A DNA stretch of 64,000 bases from JAYODZ01 sp965662735 (GTDB lineage Bacteria > Pseudomonadota > Alphaproteobacteria > RS24), in NCBI GenBank assembly GCA_965662735.1, contig CBFIIU010000008.1, positions 28,143 to 92,142 on the forward strand, given 5' to 3'. A model generated the notes under the pieces. It worked only from the letters and a program-made list of their open reading frames with translations. It was not told the DNA's origin and made no database searches. Of this stretch, positions 59,524 through 64,000 are shown piece after piece. A program made the translations under genes and the position numbers. The first letter of the stretch is position 1; the number at the start of each line of letters is the position of its first letter.

Positions 59524-60690
59524 CTAGGGGCGGGTATCCATCACATTGCGCGCCACCACCATGCGGTGCACCTCTGAGGGGCCGTCATAAATCCGCATAT
59601 TCCGGACGCGGCCGGCGAGCATATGCAGCGGCATTTCCAAGGTCATGCCCATCGCACCATGCACCTGCATCGCTTGATCAATAATCTCCTGCGCCATTTC
59701 AGTGGCGTAGACTTTCAGCATAGAAATTTCCTTGCGCACATCGCGACCCTGATCGAGCTTCCATGCGCAATCATAGGCCATTAGGCGCGCCGCATGAATT
59801 TTCGTGGCGCCATCGGCGACCCACCATTGGATCGACTGACGTTCCGATAGTTTTTGCCCAAAGGTTTTACGCTGCGGGGCGTAATCCGTCATCATATCCA
59901 GCGCCCGTTGTGCGGCGCCAATACACCAAGCCGCCATCTCCATTCGACGGGTGCCGAGGCGCACTTGCATGGGGCCAAACCCATCGCCCTCTTTACCCAA
60001 AAGCTTCCATCCGGGGACCCGGCAATCGACCAGCTCAACTTCATAGGTGAATTCGCCGCCCAACATGGGGATCCGGCGGACGGGCTTAAAGCCTGGCGCA
60101 TCGCGGTCTACTAAAAAGGCTGACATGCCACCACGTGCGCCTTTTGCAGGGTCCGTAATAGCCATTAAAATAGTAAAATCGGCTTCAGCCGCGCGTGTGA
60201 TCCAAATTTTACGCCCATTGATCACCCAATCATCGCCATCGCGCACAGCACGCGTCTGCATATGAGCGGGGTCGGCGCCCGCGCCAGGCTCAGAAATCCC
60301 AATCGCCGATATTGTTTCTCCACGCGAATATGGATCTAGATAGGCCTCTTTCTGGCGTTCATTCACGGTCGCTGCAAGCATCCGCAAATTGGGCGAGTCT
60401 GGCGGCAAGGTATACACTGCGACGGTGCGCCCCAGCATTTCATTAACGCCCACCAAGGCGACATAAGGCATGCCGAGACCCCCACTTTCTTCAGGGGCAT
60501 CGAGGCTCCATAACCCCAATTCTTTGGTCAATGCATCCAAACGCTGCTTATCTTCCGGTAAAATAACCGCATCTTCTCCATTGATGAAACGCTCGAGCAC
60601 ACCAGCCTCAAGCGGCATTAACTCATTCGTTACAAATTTCTCGACAAGCTCGAGCAACATTCGATGGTCGTCGTCTAGCGCAAAATCCAT
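59524..60690 (-). CDS. Acyl-CoA dehydrogenase family flavoprotein
   Basis: A 388-residue acyl-CoA dehydrogenase. The FAD/substrate segments are AIGISEPGAGADPAHMQTRA, VINGRKIWITRAAEADF and YAPQRKTFGQKLSERQSIQW; the C-terminal domain has AMQVHGAMGMTLEMPLHMLA and RIYDGPSEVHRMVVARNVMD. The residue at the usual catalytic Glu position is Asp in YDGPSE, typical of the ACAD10/11-like group. The substrate is unknown. Electrons should go to the ETF encoded at 31789-33479. It lies convergent with the pdh operon. Confidence 0.91.
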   Translation of the reverse strand: MDFALDDDHRMLLELVEKFVTNELMPLEAGVLERFINGEDAVILPEDKQRLDALTKELGLWSLDAPEESGGLGMPYVALVGVNEMLGRTVAVYTLPPDSPNLRMLAATVNERQKEAYLDPYSRGETISAIGISEPGAGADPAHMQTRAVRDGDDWVINGRKIWITRAAEADFTILMAITDPAKGARGGMSAFLVDRDAPGFKPVRRIPMLGGEFTYEVELVDCRVPGWKLLGKEGDGFGPMQVRLGTRRMEMAAWCIGAAQRALDMMTDYAPQRKTFGQKLSERQSIQWWVADGATKIHAARLMAYDCAWKLDQGRDVRKEISMLKVYATEMAQEIIDQAMQVHGAMGMTLEMPLHMLAGRVRNMRIYDGPSEVHRMVVARNVMDTRP

Positions 60691-60947
60691 TTCATCCTCA
60701 CCCTGTGATCCCTTGACGGGGCATCATCATCCCCCCGTCATTTAAGCAGAAACTGTAGTCGGATTTTTCCGAGCGGGCTAGGCCATGCGACATTAAAGAG
60801 CGCCGTGGCCACCACAGATAAAACGGTCTTTGACGGATACAGGCTGACAGCCTTATAACAAAGAGGGTCGTCAGGCTAATCGCCTCGATCCTTTTCTGGG
60901 CACTCCGGCCCAGCCATGACACCATCCATTACAGGGGAGACGCGTTA

Positions 60948-61859
60948 ATGTCGATAAAACCAATGCGGATCAGAAGATCACAATTGGCGGTGCCGGGCTC
61001 GAGTGAGAAAATGTTGACGAAAGCGGCTGCATCGCGGGCCGATCATGTGTTTTGCGATCTCGAAGATGCTGTTGCTCCCTCTGCCAAGGTGGCCGCACGC
61101 GAGACTATTGCCCACGCCCTCAATGAGCTTGATTGGGGTCATAAAGTGCGCTGTGTCCGCGTCAATGATGTGGGGACCCAATGGTGTTATGAAGATATCA
61201 TCACCATCGTTGAAAAGGCCGGTCAAAATATCGACACCATCATGTTGCCCAAGCCCCTGTGCGCGTCGGATGTTCGTTTCGCCGACACTTTGCTGTCGCA
61301 ACTTGAGAAAAAACTGGGGCTGACCAATCGGATCGGTCTTGAAGTGCTTATCGAAGAAGTTCAAGCCATGCAAAACGTTGTTGAGATTGCCAATAGCTGT
61401 GAGCGCCTAGAATGCATGATTTTCGGGATGGGTGATTACGCCGCTTCCCAAGGTCTCATGGTCAAAGATATTGGCCGGACAGAGGGCTATCCAGGCGATA
61501 TTTTCCATTATCCGCGCTACCACATGACCATCGCCGCGCGCGCCGCAGGCCTCGACGCCGTTGATGGACCCTTTGTCGACTTTAAAGATGAGACCGCCTA
61601 TCGCGTCGAGTGCGAACGCGCGCTCATGCTTGGCATGGTCGGCAAATGGGCAATCCACCCCGCGCAAATTGAACCCGCATTAGATGTGTTTTCGCCCAAC
61701 CCCGACGACGTTGCCTTTGCCCGCGAGATTGTCGCGGTCTATCGCCAAGCAGAAGCAGAGGGCCTCGGTTCGATTGGCCATAAGGGTGTTATGGTTGATG
61801 CAGCCTCAGCGCGGCTCTTTCAAAACACCGTCGACCGCGCCAACCTCATTGGTATGTAA
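60948..61859 (+). CDS. mcl: CoA-ester lyase, probable malyl-CoA/beta-methylmalyl-CoA lyase
   Basis: A 303-residue HpcH/CitE-family aldolase. HVFCDLEDAVAPSAKVAARE, VRVNDVGTQWCYEDIITIVE, RIGLEVLIEEVQAMQNVVEI, MIFGMGDYAASQG and GKWAIHPAQIEPAL are typical, including the metal-binding Glu/Asp. The sequence around MSIKPMRIRRSQLAVPGSSE resembles Mcl1, which in the ethylmalonyl-CoA pathway cleaves beta-methylmalyl-CoA to glyoxylate and propionyl-CoA, and also malyl-CoA. GGGGAG lies nine bases before the ATG. The glyoxylate could feed malate synthase G. Confidence 0.88.
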   Translation: MSIKPMRIRRSQLAVPGSSEKMLTKAAASRADHVFCDLEDAVAPSAKVAARETIAHALNELDWGHKVRCVRVNDVGTQWCYEDIITIVEKAGQNIDTIMLPKPLCASDVRFADTLLSQLEKKLGLTNRIGLEVLIEEVQAMQNVVEIANSCERLECMIFGMGDYAASQGLMVKDIGRTEGYPGDIFHYPRYHMTIAARAAGLDAVDGPFVDFKDETAYRVECERALMLGMVGKWAIHPAQIEPALDVFSPNPDDVAFAREIVAVYRQAEAEGLGSIGHKGVMVDAASARLFQNTVDRANLIGM

Positions 61860-61955
61860 AACCATTTGGATAGGTGAGACGCACGACAAGTAAAGGTGGG
61901 AAATCATGACACTCAATCGGCTCAAAAACGTGCATCAGCGACTTTGCAATGACGC

Positions 61956-62894
61956 TCACACCACACGATAGCGCAAGCCTTGGCCGGCAACCGCCGCCCG
62001 CGCATTCTCCATGGCAATGGTGAGACTGCGGGACCATGTTTGCTGGGTTAACCAGGCAATATGGGGCGTGACGGTGACGGTTGGCAGACGGAATAGAGGA
62101 TGATCGGAGGGCGTTGGCTCATCGGCAAAAACATCGAGACCCGCGCCACCTAAATGGCCCGATTGCAGCGCGGCGAGCAGAGCCCCTTCGTCAACCAGAC
62201 CGCCGCGCGCTGTATTTACCAACACCGCGCCGCGCTTCATTTTCACCAGTGCCTGCGCATTTATGCACTGCTCAGTCTCCTGGGTCAGTGGCAGATGCAA
62301 GCTGACAATGTCAGATCGCGCCAATAACACGTCCATGCTTACGCGTTCATAGGGCACGTTTTTTTCATTCCGATTAGCGTAAATGACCGTCGCCCCCATG
62401 GCTGTTAAAATAGGGGCCAGCACTTGCGGCGCAGCTCCGAAGCCCAATAATCCGATGGTCAACCCTGTGACCTCGCGCAATGTCTCATTGATCTGTTGGT
62501 CTTGCATCCATCTACCCGAGCGTAAGTTTTGATCGATCGTCGGCAATTGGCGGAGACAAGAGAGCATTAATAACAGGGTCATTTCGGCAACGGCCTGGCT
62601 ATTGGTGCCGGGCATATTACACACGGCAATGTCGTGCGCCCGTGCATAATCGAGGTCAATTGTGTTAACCCCGACACCTATTTTTTGAATGAGTTTGAGC
62701 CGGGGGGCGTGCCGAAGGATATTGGCTGTGAGCGGCTGTAAGACATGCCACAAAACATCAACATCACCGAGAGCCGAGACCAGCGGTTCAAGGGGACCCT
62801 CTGGCACACACATAATTTGCGTCGTCTCGTCTTCCAGCGCCGTCAGCGTCTCGCGCAACCGCGGTCCAGCATCATAGTGAAAGAGAATTTTCAT
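61956..62894 (-). CDS. D-2-hydroxyacid dehydrogenase
   Basis: A 312-residue NAD(P)-linked dehydrogenase of the phosphoglycerate/formate dehydrogenase superfamily. The Rossmann segment GLTIGLLGFGAAPQVLAPIL is slightly unusual (GxGxxP). The catalytic Arg is in VLVNTARGGLVDEGALLAAL, Glu in DVFADEPTPSDHPLFR, and His in VTPHIAWLTQQTWSR. ATG 62894 is used; a longer frame upstream overlaps the enolase-like gene. It lies 17 bp after that gene, so both are likely co-transcribed and may act in one pathway. Substrate unknown. Confidence 0.9.
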   Translation of the reverse strand: MKILFHYDAGPRLRETLTALEDETTQIMCVPEGPLEPLVSALGDVDVLWHVLQPLTANILRHAPRLKLIQKIGVGVNTIDLDYARAHDIAVCNMPGTNSQAVAEMTLLLMLSCLRQLPTIDQNLRSGRWMQDQQINETLREVTGLTIGLLGFGAAPQVLAPILTAMGATVIYANRNEKNVPYERVSMDVLLARSDIVSLHLPLTQETEQCINAQALVKMKRGAVLVNTARGGLVDEGALLAALQSGHLGGAGLDVFADEPTPSDHPLFRLPTVTVTPHIAWLTQQTWSRSLTIAMENARAAVAGQGLRYRVV

Positions 62895-62911
62895 TGTTAT
62901 TCCATCATTGC

Positions 62912-64000
62912 TTAGGTTCGCACAAACTTTCCAAAAACATCTACGCCTGCATAGTGCGCCCGCGCGCCCAGCGATTGTTCGATCCGCAACACTTCGTTCC
63001 ACTTTGCCATACGCTCTGATCGCGAAAATGAACCAACCTTTAACTGCCGCATTTGCCAGCCGATGACGAAATGTACAATGCTCACATCCTCGCTCTCTCC
63101 CGAGCGGGCCGACACCACAACATCCCATCCCGCTCGGCGAGCTGTGTCCGCGGCCTGCTTGGCGCGAGAAACAGTACCGGCCTGATTGGGCTTACATAAT
63201 AAAGTATTGCAAGCCCCGAGCGCAGCGGCCTTCTCGACGCGGTCCACATGGGTTACCAAAAGATCATCTCCGACCACTTGCACATGATGACCGTATTCAT
63301 GCGTGAACTGCCTGTGCCGTTCCAGATCGGTCTCATCAAACGGATCCTCGATCATTTTAATCGGATATCGATCCAACCACCCACTCACCGTGCCATACCA
63401 CTCATCGGGCTCCAACTGGCTGTTATCGCGCACCAGATTATAAATCCCATTTTCATAAAATTGCGACGCGGCCACATCGATCGCCATACCCACTTGAGTA
63501 TTCGGACAAAATCCGGCTCGTTCAATCACGCTCAACAAGGCTTCAATGGCTTCTTCATTACTATCGAAAACAGGCCAATAGCCCCCTTCGTCAGCTACCC
63601 TAAAACGCAAAGATTTCTCATCGAGAAACGCGCCCGCCGTGTGATAAATATGCGCCGTCCATTCCATCGCTTGAGCAAAGCTCTCAGCTCCGAACGGGAC
63701 ACCCATAAAGTCTTGCAAATCCATTTGCCCTGCCGCATGCGCCCCGCCTCCAAAAATTTGTATTTCGGGCACGGGAAGCACCACATCTGACTGTGTTTCA
63801 CCGAGCACATGTAACCAAAGCGGCTGCTGTGCCGCCGCTGCATGCGCCACCGCCATAGAGGTGGCGATGGCGGCATTTCCTCCTAGTCGCGCAAAGTTAG
63901 GCGTGCCATCACACTGCTCCAGCGCGCAATCAATCGCATCTTGATCCCGAACATCGTGCCCGATCAAGGCATCGGCGATCTCGGTGCGCACGGCGTGAAC
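62912..64000 (-). CDS. Divergent enolase-superfamily protein, 5' end cut by window edge
   Basis: An enolase homologue of over 359 residues whose N-terminus lies off the right edge (frame continues as VHAVRTEIADALIGHD). It keeps the metal and base residues: VADEGGYWP, GMAIDVAASQFYENG, MIEDPFDETD, VVGDDLLVTH, NTLLCKPNQAGT (Lys) and LKVGSFSRSERMAKWNE (Lys). It departs at VVSARSGESED, where enolase has SHRSGE, so the active-site His is Ala, and at DLQDFM, where QEFM is usual. It is probably not the housekeeping enolase. Enolase homologues also occur in phosphonate pathways, but nothing else here supports that. Confidence 0.85.
   Translation of the reverse strand, partial: VHAVRTEIADALIGHDVRDQDAIDCALEQCDGTPNFARLGGNAAIATSMAVAHAAAAQQPLWLHVLGETQSDVVLPVPEIQIFGGGAHAAGQMDLQDFMGVPFGAESFAQAMEWTAHIYHTAGAFLDEKSLRFRVADEGGYWPVFDSNEEAIEALLSVIERAGFCPNTQVGMAIDVAASQFYENGIYNLVRDNSQLEPDEWYGTVSGWLDRYPIKMIEDPFDETDLERHRQFTHEYGHHVQVVGDDLLVTHVDRVEKAAALGACNTLLCKPNQAGTVSRAKQAADTARRAGWDVVVSARSGESEDVSIVHFVIGWQMRQLKVGSFSRSERMAKWNEVLRIEQSLGARAHYAGVDVFGKFVRT

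Noticed and set aside
63248..63790. A 180-codon plus-strand frame
   Set aside because: It is antisense to the enolase-like gene and shows no features of its own.

Overview
The window is a compact bacterial chromosome segment (about 52% GC by eye) with genes on both strands, many 4-bp ATGA/GTGA overlaps and almost no spare DNA. It points to an alphaproteobacterium: the BolA / J-domain / CobS / CobT order, a DUF2125 protein, FdxA-CarD-RpoH, a PduO-type adenosyltransferase followed by EtfB-EtfA-HbdA, a Suv3-like helicase overlapping an S4-domain gene, and a pyruvate dehydrogenase E1-beta carrying a lipoyl domain. A marine SAR116-like or Rhodospirillales-like lineage is plausible, but that is inference. 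Three runs of N (1424-1626, 4201-4514, 20199-20343) lie inside genes, and the frame is kept across each.

Layout: 1-478 small secreted/membrane genes; 0.6-3.6 kb aroK-aroB-CNNM/CorC transporter; 3.7-7.7 kb bolA, J-domain gene, cobS-cobT; 7.8-9.5 kb rpmB and an acyl-CoA dehydrogenase; 9.9-16.6 kb Suv3-like helicase, S4 protein, TerB-like protein, fdxA, carD with a long histone H1-like tail, rpoH; 16.6-19.4 kb M48 lipoprotein protease, tRNA-Arg, flavoprotein, cytochrome c; 19.5-28 kb thiolase, glycosyltransferase, MBL hydrolase, TusA, Spx/ArsC, Coq4, tRNA-Leu, YqaA, DsbB, Coq7, HNH, AlkA; 28-34.4 kb gluQ, a probable methylsuccinyl-CoA dehydrogenase, adenosyltransferase, ETF and hydroxybutyryl-CoA dehydrogenase; 34.5-46.9 kb tlpA, argH, lptM, lysA, ftsEX, the aromatic amino acid operon, metX-metW; 47-51 kb gloB and pabB-pabA-pabC; 51-55.4 kb rpmF, sugar dehydrogenase, malate synthase G; 55.7-59.4 kb pyruvate dehydrogenase operon; 59.5-64 kb acyl-CoA dehydrogenase, CoA-ester lyase, 2-hydroxyacid dehydrogenase and a divergent enolase homologue cut by the window edge.

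Metabolic theme: several genes fit acetyl-CoA assimilation through the ethylmalonyl-CoA pathway (methylsuccinyl-CoA dehydrogenase, ETF, B12 adenosylation, hydroxybutyryl-CoA dehydrogenase, malyl/methylmalyl-CoA lyase), with malate synthase available to consume glyoxylate. The rest is mostly core biosynthesis (shikimate, Phe/Tyr, Met, Lys, Arg, folate, ubiquinone) and cell division.

Most unusual: (1) a pyruvate dehydrogenase operon whose E2 has no lipoyl domain, so the only lipoyl domain encoded there sits on E1-beta, while E1-alpha carries a ~135-residue Lys/Ala/Ser/Pro/Thr tail; (2) a CarD regulator with a 173-residue H1-like tail; (3) nine 12-bp repeats between carD and rpoH; (4) an enolase paralogue with the active-site His replaced by Ala; (5) a recurring pattern of short in-frame or intergenic tandem duplications (11-51 bp) at gene ends. 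No phage, insertion sequence, CRISPR array or rRNA gene was seen.
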